The notes beneath the pieces are model-generated. The model saw nothing but the letters and a program-made list of their open reading frames with translations. It was not told the origin of the DNA and did no database searches. 64,000 nt of DNA from Pseudomonas kribbensis (GTDB lineage: Bacteria > Pseudomonadota > Gammaproteobacteria > Pseudomonadales > Pseudomonadaceae). A program made the position numbers and the translations under genes. Numbering within the stretch: the first letter of the stretch is position 1; each line of letters begins with the position of its first letter. Location: contig NZ_CP029608.1 in assembly GCF_003352185.1 (NCBI RefSeq), positions 4,216,001 to 4,280,000 of the forward strand, in the 5' to 3' direction. Positions 56,228 through 64,000 of this stretch are shown here, piece by piece.

Positions 56228-57652
56228 GTGGACGCTTTGCCTGTGAACTCCGTAACCGAACGCCCTGACGCCGTTTCCCTCAACCGCCCTGCCCGGGTTC
56301 GCCTGGAGCTGAAGAATCTGCTCAGCCTGGCCCTGCCGATCATGATCGCGCAACTGGCAACCACCGCCATGGGCTTCGTCGATGCGGTGATGGCCGGGCG
56401 CGTCGGGCCAAAGGATCTGGCGGCCGTGGCGCTGGGCAACTCGATCTGGGTACCGGTGTTTCTGCTGATGACCGGCACGCTGCTGGCCACCACGCCGAAA
56501 GTCGCCCAGCGCTTCGGCGCCGGCACCCACAGCGAGATCGGTCCGATCGTGCGTCAGGCCTTGTGGCTGGCGCTGGTGGTCGGACTGATGGCGACCGGCT
56601 TGCTGTTCAGTGCAGAACCGATCCTGCACCTGATGAAAGTCGATCCGGAGCTGATCGGCCCGTGCATGCAGTACCTGCACGGCATCGCCAGCGGTCTGCC
56701 GGCGGTGGCGTTCTACCATGTGCTGCGCTGCACCAGTGACGGCCTCGGCCGCACCCGGCCGGCGATGGTGCTGGGCCTCTGTGGTCTGGCGCTGAACATT
56801 CCGCTCAACTACGTGTTCATTTACGGCCACTTCGGCGTGCCGGCCATGGGCGGCGTCGGTTGCGGCTGGGCCACGGCGATCGTGATGTGGGTAATGGCGC
56901 TGGGTCTGGCCGGTTACGAGCGCTGGGCGCCAGCCTACAAGTCGAGCGAACTGTTCAGCCGTTTCGACTGGCCGCAATGGGCGGTGATCAAGCGTCTGCT
57001 GGCCATTGGTCTGCCGATTGGCATCGCGGTGTTTGCCGAGTCGAGTATTTTCGCCGTGATCGCGCTGCTGATCGGCAGCCTCGGCGCCACTGTAGTGGCC
57101 GGGCACCAGATCGCGCTGAACGTCAGCTCCCTGGTGTTCATGATTCCGTATTCGCTGGGCATGGCCGTGACCGTGCGTGTCGGCCAGGCCCTGGGCCGTG
57201 AAGAACCCCGTGAAGCGCGTTTCGCGGCGGGTGTCGGCATGGGTACCGCGCTGGCCTACGCCTGCCTGTCGGCGAGCATGATGTTGCTGATGCGCGAACA
57301 CATTGCAGCGATCTACACCTCGGATCCGATGGTGATTCACATCGCCGCGATGCTGATCGTGTACTCGGCGCTGTTCCAGTTCTCCGACGCGATCCAGGTC
57401 ACCGCCGCTGGCGCCCTGCGCGGTTATCAGGACACGCGGGTAACAATGATCCTTACCCTGTTCGCCTACTGGGGCATCGGCCTGCCGGTGGGTTACGCCC
57501 TCGGCCTGACCGACTGGTTCGGCGAGCCACGCGGCCCGAGCGGCTTGTGGGAAGGCCTGATCGTCGGCCTGAGCTGTGCGGCGCTGATGCTGTCGATCCG
57601 CCTGACGCGCAGTGCGCGCAAACGCATTCGCATCAGCCGCTCGATGGGCTGA
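56228..57652 (+). CDS. MATE family multidrug efflux transporter (NorM-like)
   Basis: 474 residues from the GTG at 56228; a GTG at 56243 (giving MNSVTERPDAVSLN) is equally possible, neither having a strong ribosome-binding site. Twelve transmembrane helices in two bundles. Family motifs: LALPIMIAQLATTAMGFVDAVMAGRVGPKDLAAVALG in the first bundle (the D of FVDAVMAG is the cation site) and VFAESSIFAVIALLIGSLGATVVAGHQIALN in the second. Cation- or proton-driven drug export from the cytosol. It runs convergent with tusA over a strong terminator. PmpM of P. aeruginosa is the closest kind I know, but substrates cannot be inferred. Confidence 0.93.
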   Translation: MDALPVNSVTERPDAVSLNRPARVRLELKNLLSLALPIMIAQLATTAMGFVDAVMAGRVGPKDLAAVALGNSIWVPVFLLMTGTLLATTPKVAQRFGAGTHSEIGPIVRQALWLALVVGLMATGLLFSAEPILHLMKVDPELIGPCMQYLHGIASGLPAVAFYHVLRCTSDGLGRTRPAMVLGLCGLALNIPLNYVFIYGHFGVPAMGGVGCGWATAIVMWVMALGLAGYERWAPAYKSSELFSRFDWPQWAVIKRLLAIGLPIGIAVFAESSIFAVIALLIGSLGATVVAGHQIALNVSSLVFMIPYSLGMAVTVRVGQALGREEPREARFAAGVGMGTALAYACLSASMMLLMREHIAAIYTSDPMVIHIAAMLIVYSALFQFSDAIQVTAAGALRGYQDTRVTMILTLFAYWGIGLPVGYALGLTDWFGEPRGPSGLWEGLIVGLSCAALMLSIRLTRSARKRIRISRSMG

Positions 57653-57659
57653 CCGGCCA

Positions 57660-57691
57660 TAAAAAAAGACCTGCATGTGCAGGTCTTTTTT
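57660..57691. terminator. Bidirectional terminator between the MATE gene and tusA
   Basis: AAAAAAAGACCTGCA / TGCAGGTCTTTTTTT around two bases, a 15-bp palindrome ending in eight Ts. Confidence 0.94.
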
Positions 57692-57702
57692 TTGCCTTCC
57701 GA

Positions 57703-57954
57703 TCAACCGGACTTCTTGCGAATCCAGTACAGATAGGTACCGGCTTCTTCGTGCTGCCCCACCAGTTCATGGTCGAGAAACACGCAGAACTTGGGGATGT
57801 CGCGGCGGGTCGACGGGTCGGTGGCGATCACCTTGAGCAGGCCGCCGGGCACCAGGTCACGGATGTGCTGGTGCAGCATCATCACCGGCTCCGGGCAGTT
57901 GAGGCCCGTGGCGTCGAGGGTGCCGTCGACCGGCGTATTGATCATTTCACTCAT
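57703..57954 (-). CDS. tusA: Sulfur carrier protein TusA
   Basis: 83 residues. The CPxP motif is in [20 protein letters not shown] with the persulfide cysteine at about 20. TusA accepts sulfur from IscS and passes it on for 2-thiouridine in tRNA and for molybdopterin work. The domain is the whole protein (family length about 80). It is the single downstream neighbour of rlmM, on the same strand with 65 bp between them. Confidence 0.95.
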
Positions 57955-58019
57955 GATTCACTCCTGAAACTGGCCGGCATTGTCGCCCAATGCCGGGTGT
58001 TCGGTCACCTGTCGCGCGC

Positions 58020-59093
58020 TCAGCGGGCTTTGGCTTTCTTCACGTCATGACGGCGCAAATGGCAAGTCACTTCCTCGCGGTCGTGATACAGCTGCTTGCA
58101 GCCGATGTCGACCTTGATCCCGCGGGCCTTGAAACCATCGGCGATGCGCTCCAGCAGACGCTTCACTTCGGCGTATCGCTGCTTCATCGGCAACTTGAGG
58201 TTGACCACCGCTTCCCGGCAATGGCCCTCGCCGATCCACTCTTCGAGCATCGCGGCGTTGCGCGCCGGCTTCTCGACGATGTCGCAGACCATCCAGTCCA
58301 CCGGCTGCTTGGGCTTGAAGGTAAAACCGTCGGCCATCAAGTGCTGTACCAGACCAGTGTCCATGAGGCTTTCGGCCATCGGGCCGTTGTCGATGGCCGT
58401 CACCAGCATGCCGCGATTGACCAGTTGCCAGGTCCAGCCGCCCGGCGCCGCGCCGAGGTCGACACCGGTCATGTCGCTGTGCAGGCGCTCGTCCCACTGA
58501 TCCCGGGGGATAAAGTGGTGCCAGGCTTCTTCCAGCTTCAGGGTCGAACGGCTCGGCGCCTCACGCGGAAATTTCAGGCGCGGAATGCCCATTGGCCACA
58601 TCGCCGAATTACCGGCATCGGCCAGGCCGAGGAACACTTCACGGCCGCTCTTGAAGGTCAGCAGCAGACGCGGCTTGTCGGCGTCGTCCACCAGTTTGCC
58701 GGCACCGGTCAGCGCCTTGCGCAGCGGGCCTTCGAACTTCTTGCAGAAATTCGACAGTTCCTTGCCGTCATTGGTGTCGACGACTTCCAGCCACAGGCTG
58801 CCGCACACCGGGAATTCGGCCATGTGCGCGAGGATCACGCTGATGCGGTCGGTTTCCGGCAGATCGATGAAAACCCCGCGAGCCCATTGGCGCGGGAAGA
58901 TCAGCTCGGCGAAACGCTGGCCACGCATCAGGCGCTCGGCGCCGTCTTCTTCGGTGCAGACGAACTCGGCGCAAGCGGTCGCCGGTTTGGCCTTGGCGTA
59001 GCCGGCCACGTTCAGTTGGGCGGCGAGGTCGGAAATCTCCGAGCAGACTTCGCCTTCGAAGCCCGGCCGGCAATGCATGAATAGGGTGTTCAT
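58020..59093 (-). CDS. rlmM: 23S rRNA 2'-O-ribose C2498 methyltransferase RlmM
   Basis: 357 residues from the ATG at 59093, with CAGGAG 5 nt ahead. The N-terminal THUMP domain (MNTLFMHCRPGFEGEVCSEI ...) is followed by the SAM-binding motif GVDLGAAPGGWTWQLVNRGM near 207. The KDKE-type catalytic set is spread through VDWMVCDIVEKPARN and EAVVNLKLPMKQRYAE. It modifies C2498 of 23S rRNA before ribosome assembly. Divergent from acnA, with about 220 bp for both promoters. Confidence 0.96.
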   Translation of the reverse strand: MNTLFMHCRPGFEGEVCSEISDLAAQLNVAGYAKAKPATACAEFVCTEEDGAERLMRGQRFAELIFPRQWARGVFIDLPETDRISVILAHMAEFPVCGSLWLEVVDTNDGKELSNFCKKFEGPLRKALTGAGKLVDDADKPRLLLTFKSGREVFLGLADAGNSAMWPMGIPRLKFPREAPSRSTLKLEEAWHHFIPRDQWDERLHSDMTGVDLGAAPGGWTWQLVNRGMLVTAIDNGPMAESLMDTGLVQHLMADGFTFKPKQPVDWMVCDIVEKPARNAAMLEEWIGEGHCREAVVNLKLPMKQRYAEVKRLLERIADGFKARGIKVDIGCKQLYHDREEVTCHLRRHDVKKAKAR

Positions 59094-59200
59094 TCTTACT
59101 CCTGGGCAGAGGGCGGTCATTCATCCCCTGCGCGATGTCCAGGCTTGCGTCAAAGCAAAGCCTGTCACGAAAACCGGCGCATGATAGCCGATGTCGGAAC

Positions 59201-59298
59201 CTTGGACTTGCCCATAGAGTCCAGTTATTAGCCAGCTACTGAAAACAGGGCTACGTTGATAGCTCTGCCCGTCCCCTCAGTCCGTAGCCGTGCGGACT
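59201..59298 (+). promoter_or_regulatory. Structured acnA leader with alternating GGACT/AGTCC pairs
   Basis: GGACT (59204-59208) pairs with AGTCC (59218-59222), and AGTCCG (59279-59284) pairs with CGGACT (59293-59298). Because all four arms share the same 5-mer, cross-pairing is also possible, which is how switching leaders are built. The second hairpin ends 3 nt before the AAGGAG ribosome-binding site. The transcript start is unknown, so the first pair may instead lie in the promoter. Confidence 0.45.
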
Positions 59299-59314
59299 CA
59301 AAGGAGTGATCGTA

Positions 59315-62056
59315 ATGCCGTCCCTCGATAGTCTGAAATCCCTTAAAACCCTGAAAGTCGACGACAAGACTTACCACTATTTCAGCTTGCCGGATGCCGC
59401 CAAGACCTTGGGCGATCTCGACAAGCTGCCCATGTCGCTGAAAGTCCTGCTGGAAAACCTGCTGCGCTGGGAAGATGAAAAAACTGTCACCGGCGCCGAC
59501 CTCAAGGCGATTGCCGCGTGGCTCAAGGAGCGTCGCTCCGACCGGGAAATCCAGTACCGCCCTGCCCGCGTGCTGATGCAGGACTTTACCGGCGTACCGG
59601 CCGTGGTCGATCTGGCCGCAATGCGCGCCGCCATGGCCAAGGCGGGCGGCGATCCGCAGCGAATCAACCCGCTGTCGCCGGTGGATCTGGTGATCGACCA
59701 CTCGGTGATGGTCGACAAGTTCGCCAGCGCCAGCGCATTCGAACAGAACGTCGACATCGAAATGCAGCGCAACGGCGAACGCTATGCCTTCCTGCGCTGG
59801 GGCCAGAGCGCCTTCGACAACTTCAGCGTGGTACCGCCGGGCACCGGGATCTGCCACCAGGTCAACCTCGAATACCTCGGACGCACGGTGTGGACCAAGG
59901 ACGAAGACGGCCGCACCTATGCCTTCCCCGATACGCTGGTCGGCACCGACTCCCACACCACCATGATCAACGGCCTCGGCGTACTCGGCTGGGGCGTCGG
60001 CGGTATCGAAGCCGAAGCGGCGATGCTCGGGCAACCGGTATCGATGCTGATTCCTGAGGTGATCGGTTTCAAACTCACCGGCAAGCTCAAGGAAGGCATC
60101 ACCGCCACCGACCTGGTGCTGACCGTGACCCAGATGCTGCGCAAGAAAGGCGTGGTCGGCAAATTCGTCGAGTTCTACGGTGACGGCCTCGCCGACCTGC
60201 CGCTGGCCGACCGCGCGACCATCGCCAACATGGCCCCGGAATATGGCGCGACCTGCGGTTTCTTCCCGGTCGATGACGTGACGCTGGAATACCTGCGCCT
60301 GTCCGGTCGCCCCACTGAAGTGGTGAAACTGGTCGAGGCCTACACCAAGGCTCAGGGCCTGTGGCGCCTGCCCGGTCAGGAACCGGTGTTCACCGATAGC
60401 CTGGCGCTGGACATGGGCAGCGTCGAAGCCAGCCTCGCCGGGCCGAAGCGCCCGCAGGATCGCGTCTCGCTGCCGAATGTCGGCCAGGCGTTCAGCGACT
60501 TCCTCGACTTGCAGTTCAAACCCGTCAGCAAGGACGAAGGGCGTCTGGAAAGCGAGGGCGGCGGCGGTGTCGCGGTGGGCAATGCCGATCTGGTCGGCGA
60601 AACCGATTATGAGTACGACGGCCACACCTATCGCTTGAAAAACGGTGCCGTGGTGATTGCCGCGATCACATCCTGCACCAACACTTCCAACCCGAGCGTG
60701 ATGATGGCCGCCGGACTGCTGGCGAAAAAAGCCGTGGAGAAAGGCCTGACCCGTAAACCGTGGGTGAAGAGCTCACTGGCACCGGGCTCCAAAGTCGTCA
60801 CTGACTATTACAAGGCTGCCGGACTGACTCAGTACCTCGATCAACTCGGTTTTTCATTGGTGGGCTATGGCTGCACCACTTGCATCGGCAACTCCGGGCC
60901 GCTGCCGGAGCCGATCGAAAAAGCCATTCAGAAAGCCGACCTGACCGTGGCGTCAGTGCTGTCCGGTAACCGCAATTTTGAAGGCCGGGTGCATCCACTG
61001 GTGAAAACCAACTGGCTGGCCTCACCACCGCTGGTCGTCGCCTACGCTCTGGCCGGCACCGTGCGCACGGACATCAGCAGCGAACCGCTGGGTGAGGACA
61101 AGCAAGGCAAACCGGTCTACCTGCGCGATATCTGGCCGAGCAGCAAGGAAATCGCCGACGCGGTGAATCAGGTCAACACGGCAATGTTCCACAAGGAATA
61201 CGCCGAGGTGTTTGCCGGCGACGAACAGTGGCAAGCCATCGAAGTGCCGCAAGCCGCCACCTATGTCTGGCAAGACGATTCGACCTACATTCAGCATCCG
61301 CCGTTCTTCGATGACATTGCCGGGCCTTTGCCGGTGATCACCGACGTGAAAGGTGCGCGGGTGCTGGCACTGCTGGGCGATTCGGTGACCACTGACCACA
61401 TCTCCCCCGCCGGCAATATCAAGGCTGACAGTCCGGCCGGGCGTTATCTGCGGGAAAAAGGTGTGGAGCCACGGGACTTCAACTCCTACGGCTCCCGCCG
61501 GGGTAACCATGAAGTGATGATGCGCGGCACGTTCGCCAACATCCGTATCCGCAATGAAATGCTCGGTGGCGAAGAAGGCGGCAATACGATCTACATTCCG
61601 ACCGGTGAAAAACTGGCGATCTACGACGCGGCCATGCGTTATCAGGCCTCGGGCACACCGCTGGTGGTGATTGCCGGGCAAGAATACGGCACCGGTTCCA
61701 GCCGTGACTGGGCCGCCAAGGGCACCAACCTGCTGGGCGTGAAAGCGGTGATCGCCGAAAGCTTCGAGCGCATCCACCGTTCCAACCTGGTGGGCATGGG
61801 CGTGCTGCCGCTGCAGTTCAAGCTGGATCAGAACCGCAAGAGCCTGAACCTCACCGGCAAGGAAACCCTGGATATTCAGGGTTTGACCGGTGTCGAGCTG
61901 ACGCCACGCATGAACCTGACGCTGGTGATCACCCGGGAAGACGGGCGTCAGGAGAAAATCGAAGTGCTGTGCCGCATCGATACCCTCAACGAGGTGGAGT
62001 ACTTCAAGTCCGGCGGGATCCTGCATTACGTGTTGCGGCAGTTGATCGCCTCGTAA
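59315..62056 (+). CDS. acnA: Aconitate hydratase A
   Basis: 913 residues from the ATG at 59315 with AAGGAG 8 nt ahead. The 4Fe-4S ligands are Cys in [15 protein letters not shown] and two in [13 protein letters not shown]; the C-terminal swivel domain has [18 protein letters not shown] and [20 protein letters not shown] (substrate arginines and serine). It interconverts citrate and isocitrate in the TCA cycle; the AcnA type is the stable, stress-associated isozyme. The leader holds two short hairpins directly upstream of the ribosome-binding site. It ends at a terminator and converges on an RsmX-like RNA, whose 3' end lies 70 bp past the stop. Confidence 0.97.
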   Translation: MPSLDSLKSLKTLKVDDKTYHYFSLPDAAKTLGDLDKLPMSLKVLLENLLRWEDEKTVTGADLKAIAAWLKERRSDREIQYRPARVLMQDFTGVPAVVDLAAMRAAMAKAGGDPQRINPLSPVDLVIDHSVMVDKFASASAFEQNVDIEMQRNGERYAFLRWGQSAFDNFSVVPPGTGICHQVNLEYLGRTVWTKDEDGRTYAFPDTLVGTDSHTTMINGLGVLGWGVGGIEAEAAMLGQPVSMLIPEVIGFKLTGKLKEGITATDLVLTVTQMLRKKGVVGKFVEFYGDGLADLPLADRATIANMAPEYGATCGFFPVDDVTLEYLRLSGRPTEVVKLVEAYTKAQGLWRLPGQEPVFTDSLALDMGSVEASLAGPKRPQDRVSLPNVGQAFSDFLDLQFKPVSKDEGRLESEGGGGVAVGNADLVGETDYEYDGHTYRLKNGAVVIAAITSCTNTSNPSVMMAAGLLAKKAVEKGLTRKPWVKSSLAPGSKVVTDYYKAAGLTQYLDQLGFSLVGYGCTTCIGNSGPLPEPIEKAIQKADLTVASVLSGNRNFEGRVHPLVKTNWLASPPLVVAYALAGTVRTDISSEPLGEDKQGKPVYLRDIWPSSKEIADAVNQVNTAMFHKEYAEVFAGDEQWQAIEVPQAATYVWQDDSTYIQHPPFFDDIAGPLPVITDVKGARVLALLGDSVTTDHISPAGNIKADSPAGRYLREKGVEPRDFNSYGSRRGNHEVMMRGTFANIRIRNEMLGGEEGGNTIYIPTGEKLAIYDAAMRYQASGTPLVVIAGQEYGTGSSRDWAAKGTNLLGVKAVIAESFERIHRSNLVGMGVLPLQFKLDQNRKSLNLTGKETLDIQGLTGVELTPRMNLTLVITREDGRQEKIEVLCRIDTLNEVEYFKSGGILHYVLRQLIAS

Positions 62057-62070
62057 AACCCGCAGATGCA

Positions 62071-62096
62071 GAAACACCGCCAATCGGCGGTGTTTC
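62071..62096 (+). terminator. Terminator of acnA
   Basis: GAAACACCGCC / GGCGGTGTTTC with loop AATC, then TGTTT. The stem is 11 bp; the U-tract is modest. Confidence 0.85.
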
Positions 62097-62125
62097 TGTT
62101 TGAGGACGACACTTTTCTGCAGGCG

Positions 62126-62240
62126 AAAAAAAACCCGCCGAAGCGGGTTTTTCCCAAGACCATTATCGACTCCCTGTCGGCAGCGATCCTTGCATATGGT
62201 CGATCATCCATGATCCTGAAACACTCCCTGTGCTTCAGTT
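62126..62240 (-). ncRNA. rsmX: RsmX-like small RNA that sequesters RsmA/CsrA proteins
   Basis: About 115 nt, read leftward. It holds six GGA triplets, four displayed in or beside hairpins. Hairpin 1 (62216-62238): CTGAAGCAC / GTGTTTCAG with loop AGGGA. Hairpin 2 (62202-62215): GATCA / TGATC with loop TGGA. Hairpin 3 (62167-62179): CGAC / GTCG with loop AGGGA, enclosed by a longer stem GACCAT / ATGGTC. The RNA ends with a terminator (ACCCGC / GCGGGT, loop TTCG) and eight Ts at 62126-62133. GGA in hairpin loops is the hallmark of RsmX/Y/Z RNAs, which titrate the translational repressor RsmA/RsmE under GacS/GacA control. The name RsmX, rather than Y or Z, is from resemblance of size and motif layout; a TAATCT or TAGCCT -10 (62245-62255) sets the approximate start. 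Confidence 0.82.
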
Positions 62241-62299
62241 GATGAGGCTAGATTACGCTGTGGATCCAATCGGCAATAGTCGAAAAAGCTACCAGCGCG

Positions 62300-62320
62300 T
62301 GTAAGACATTCGCCATAGCA
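62300..62320. promoter_or_regulatory. Degenerate GacA upstream activating sequence of the RsmX-like RNA
   Basis: On the plus strand TGTAAG-A-CATTCGC-CATAGCA. The Gac element is TGTAAGCATTCGCTTACA-like; the left half and centre match apart from one inserted A, the right half is degenerate. It lies about 60-80 bp upstream of the RNA start, the usual distance for rsm genes. Confidence 0.5.
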
Positions 62321-62336
62321 CCCCTTCCGAAAACCC

Positions 62337-63167
62337 TTAGACGTGTCGGGCATTGAGTGCAGCAGCCGCCAGATTCGCGACTTTCAGCTGTCCGGCGGCG
62401 GCTTTTTGCTCGTCATCCTCCATGAACCACGCGGCAGACAGCCCGGCAAACGCCAGTACCCATTGCAGAAGGCGTTTTCGCTCAAGTCCCGCCGTTTCAC
62501 AGATCACATCGACTTGCCGTTGAAAGCGTTCAGGATAGGCAGCCGTCGGCAGTTCCGGATTGCAGATCAGGTTGGCGTAGTCATAACCACGCTCGCCCCT
62601 CACCCGTTTCGGGTCAATGGCCAGCCAGCCGCGTGGTCCGAAATCCAGGACGTTGTCGTGGTGCATGTCGCCGTGCAGAACCACGATGTCCCGGGGCTCG
62701 GCGAGCAAGGTTTCAGCCATTTGCAGGCAGATAGAATATTGGCCGCCGTATCGGGTGGCGGCCACTCGCAGCGAGGCAAACCACGGCGCCAGCTCCACCA
62801 GTGTTGGTGGCTTCGCAGGGCGCGGTGCATGCAACCGCGCCAATGCCCGACACATGATCCGGGTGGCCTCGTCATCCTCGCCATTGAGCGCCATGTGCAT
62901 CAACGAACGCCGGCCCATGGCCCGCTCCAGCAACAGGCCTTCCTCGTGATGAGCGAGCACCCGGGCGGCGCCATCGCCATCCCACCAGGTCATCAGCAAG
63001 TTGCCGTACTTTTCCTCGTCGTCCACCGCGACTTTCAGCATCGCCGGTACGTCGCCCTGACGCACCGGCAACAGCTTGCTGCCCGGCGTGATGATCGGAA
63101 CGCCGTCGGGCACCAGTGCCCAACGCTTCAACCACGGATCAAACCATTCGCTGTCAGCCACCTTCAC
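62337..63167 (-). CDS. APH(6)/hydroxyurea kinase family phosphotransferase
   Basis: 276 residues. It matches the aminoglycoside/hydroxyurea antibiotic resistance kinase family. Visible: VLHGDMHHDNVLDFGPRGWL, with the catalytic HxDxxxxN, and AIDPKRVRGERGYDYANLIC, with the Mg-binding D-P-K; GDGAARVLAHHEEGLLLERA carries the nucleotide-binding loop region. Members phosphorylate streptomycin or hydroxyurea, but many chromosomal homologues have no known substrate, so resistance should not be assumed. Its 5' end overlaps the SRPBCC gene by 14 bp, so the two are cotranscribed. Its 3' end abuts the RsmX-like RNA promoter. Confidence 0.85.
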   Translation of the reverse strand: MKVADSEWFDPWLKRWALVPDGVPIITPGSKLLPVRQGDVPAMLKVAVDDEEKYGNLLMTWWDGDGAARVLAHHEEGLLLERAMGRRSLMHMALNGEDDEATRIMCRALARLHAPRPAKPPTLVELAPWFASLRVAATRYGGQYSICLQMAETLLAEPRDIVVLHGDMHHDNVLDFGPRGWLAIDPKRVRGERGYDYANLICNPELPTAAYPERFQRQVDVICETAGLERKRLLQWVLAFAGLSAAWFMEDDEQKAAAGQLKVANLAAAALNARHV

Positions 63168-63642
63168 GCTCGCGTGCCCTGTCGGTCTCGGCCAGAAAGT
63201 GTTCGAGTCGACTCAATTGCTCCTCCCAGCCACGGCTATCCATGTAATACGCCTCTTTCTGACGCACATCGGGAATGTGCGCGAAACCTGATTCGGAGAC
63301 CTTCAACAGCGTGCCGTTCTCGTAGTCCTGCAGCTCGAATTTGACCAGTGTGGTCGGTTCCTGGGAGTAGTCGATTTTCGGGTTCACCGCATACGGGTGC
63401 CAGCGGAAGGAAAACAACTGCTGGGGCTCGACCCGCTCCACCAGCACGTTCCAGAGCACATGTTCATAACCGGGGTACGTGACCTGCCCCTGCGTCCACT
63501 CGCCGGCGATAAACCGCCGGCCTTCCAGAGCCACGCCAAACCACTGGCCAAACGCCTCCGCATCGACCAGCGCACGCCAGACATGGGAGCGCGGCGAGCG
63601 GAGCATGATTTTACGTTCAAAGCTGTTGGGTACTGGTTTCAT
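63154..63642 (-). CDS. SRPBCC (AHSA1-like) domain protein
   Basis: 162 residues. START/Bet v 1-like fold of the AHSA1 group: FERKIMLRSPRSHVWRALVD at the start, with AFGQWFGVALEGRRFIAGEW, then FSFRWHPYAVNPKIDYSQEP and TLVKFELQDYENGTLLKVSE. The C-terminal helix is GWEEQLSRLEHFLAETDRA. Such proteins form a hydrophobic pocket; catalytic roles are rare. Translationally coupled to the APH gene downstream. Divergent from the LprI-like gene. Ligand unknown. Confidence 0.88.
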   Translation of the reverse strand: MKPVPNSFERKIMLRSPRSHVWRALVDAEAFGQWFGVALEGRRFIAGEWTQGQVTYPGYEHVLWNVLVERVEPQQLFSFRWHPYAVNPKIDYSQEPTTLVKFELQDYENGTLLKVSESGFAHIPDVRQKEAYYMDSRGWEEQLSRLEHFLAETDRAREREGG

Positions 63643-63776
63643 ACGTCACCTCCTGTTTTGAACAGTAGGCTTGTATGACCACATGTCCAATGCGAAGTTG
63701 TATCAAACGACTGATCGAAATCCTCCTTCACCTGTCTACACTGCATATTTCTTCACCGCAAACAGCGAGAACCCCC

Positions 63777-64000
63777 ATGTCCCCACGCCTGCTCCTGGCC
63801 CTGACGCCTTTTCTTTTCACTTCCGTTGCCCACGCTGCCGTGGACTGCGCTAATGCCAGCGATCAGGCGACGATGAATCAGTGTGCCGGGCAGGAATACA
63901 AGGCGGCAGACAAGGAGTTGAATGCTGTGTATCAGCAAATCACCGCGCGTTTGAAGGACAACGCCGAAGGCAAGAAACTATTGGTCAATGCGCAACGAGC
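63777..64000 (+). CDS. LprI/DUF1311 family secreted protein (partial)
   Basis: Truncated by the right edge; 74 codons are visible from the ATG at 63777. A signal peptide (MSPRLLLALTPFLFTSVAHA) is followed by AVDCANASDQATMNQCAGQE and YKAADKELNAVYQQITARLK. The paired cysteines and the DKxLNxxYqxl pattern are those of the lysozyme-inhibitor LprI-like family, periplasmic proteins of which a few inhibit lysozyme. A ribosome-binding site is weak (GCGAGA). The function is a family guess. Confidence 0.8.
   Translation, partial: MSPRLLLALTPFLFTSVAHAAVDCANASDQATMNQCAGQEYKAADKELNAVYQQITARLKDNAEGKKLLVNAQR

Noticed and set aside
56219..57706. 495-codon open frame on the minus strand
   Set aside because: It is antisense to the MATE transporter gene and rich in Arg, His and Gln, the mark of a shadow frame.
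62026..62211. 61-codon open frame on the minus strand
   Set aside because: It runs through the RsmX-like RNA and its terminator into the acnA 3' end; the RNA structure explains the sequence better.
62337..63167. Acquired streptomycin resistance gene
   Set aside because: Codon use and neighbours look native and there is no transposon, integron or repeat next to it; a chromosomal family member is more likely.

Overview
The window is an ordinary-looking stretch of chromosome from a Pseudomonas species of the P. fluorescens group. The evidence is high-GC coding sequence with Pseudomonas codon use, several gene runs in the order I recall from P. aeruginosa (tal-rssC-rssB, mlaA-queF-cupredoxin-copRS, lolCDE-PilZ-GDPD-sthA, gap-mfd-csiV, mtnP-nagZ-psrA-lexA-sulA-topA-fadAB), and an Rsm-type small RNA. 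I see no rRNA, tRNA, CRISPR array, insertion sequence or prophage. Both ends of the window cut through genes.

Layout. 1-8042 (minus strand) is the accessory part: a Wzy-dependent exopolysaccharide operon with an LMW tyrosine phosphatase (Wzb), a BY-kinase co-polymerase (Wzc), a GT4 glycosyltransferase, a polysaccharide pyruvyl transferase, a Wzx flippase, a Wzy-like polymerase and an acyltransferase that runs off the left edge. A secreted clan-A glycoside hydrolase reminiscent of PslG is transcribed divergently (8346-9290). 9483-12145 holds transaldolase and the RssC/RssB stress-signalling pair. 12469-18002 holds the lipid-asymmetry protein MlaA, a degenerate phosphonatase-like protein, QueF, and a copper module (cupredoxin plus CopRS) with a CopR-type box between the divergent units. 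18033-21282 is lolCDE. 21377-26747 holds a PilZ protein, a glycerophosphodiesterase, SthA, ApbE and a citrate-type MFS transporter.

26812-40294 holds a long-form GAPDH, Mfd, CsiV, a SWIM-SNF2 helicase, MtnP, NagZ, PsrA with two overlapping self-operators, and the SOS operon lexA-sulA behind two LexA boxes. 40466-46899 holds topA, a DUF1653 protein and the beta-oxidation operon fadBA. 47440-57954 holds a hypothetical protein, a universal stress protein, Uup, Slt, an ABCB exporter with an in-frame 12-bp repeat at its stop codon, PdxB, a MATE pump and TusA. 58020-64000 holds RlmM, aconitase AcnA, the RsmX-like sRNA (62126-62240, minus), an APH(6)-type kinase, an SRPBCC protein and the start of an LprI-like protein.

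The most notable items beyond routine annotation are: the RsmX-like CsrA/RsmA-titrating RNA, with GGA motifs displayed in hairpin loops; the exopolysaccharide operon with its divergent hydrolase; a HAD-family protein that has lost its catalytic aspartate; a candidate unannotated transcript at about 47222-47391; large perfect or near-perfect inverted repeats ahead of tal and of the DUF4404 gene; and a tandem repeat that straddles the stop codon of the ABC exporter. Starts were chosen by ribosome-binding site and family N-terminus; where two are possible this is stated.
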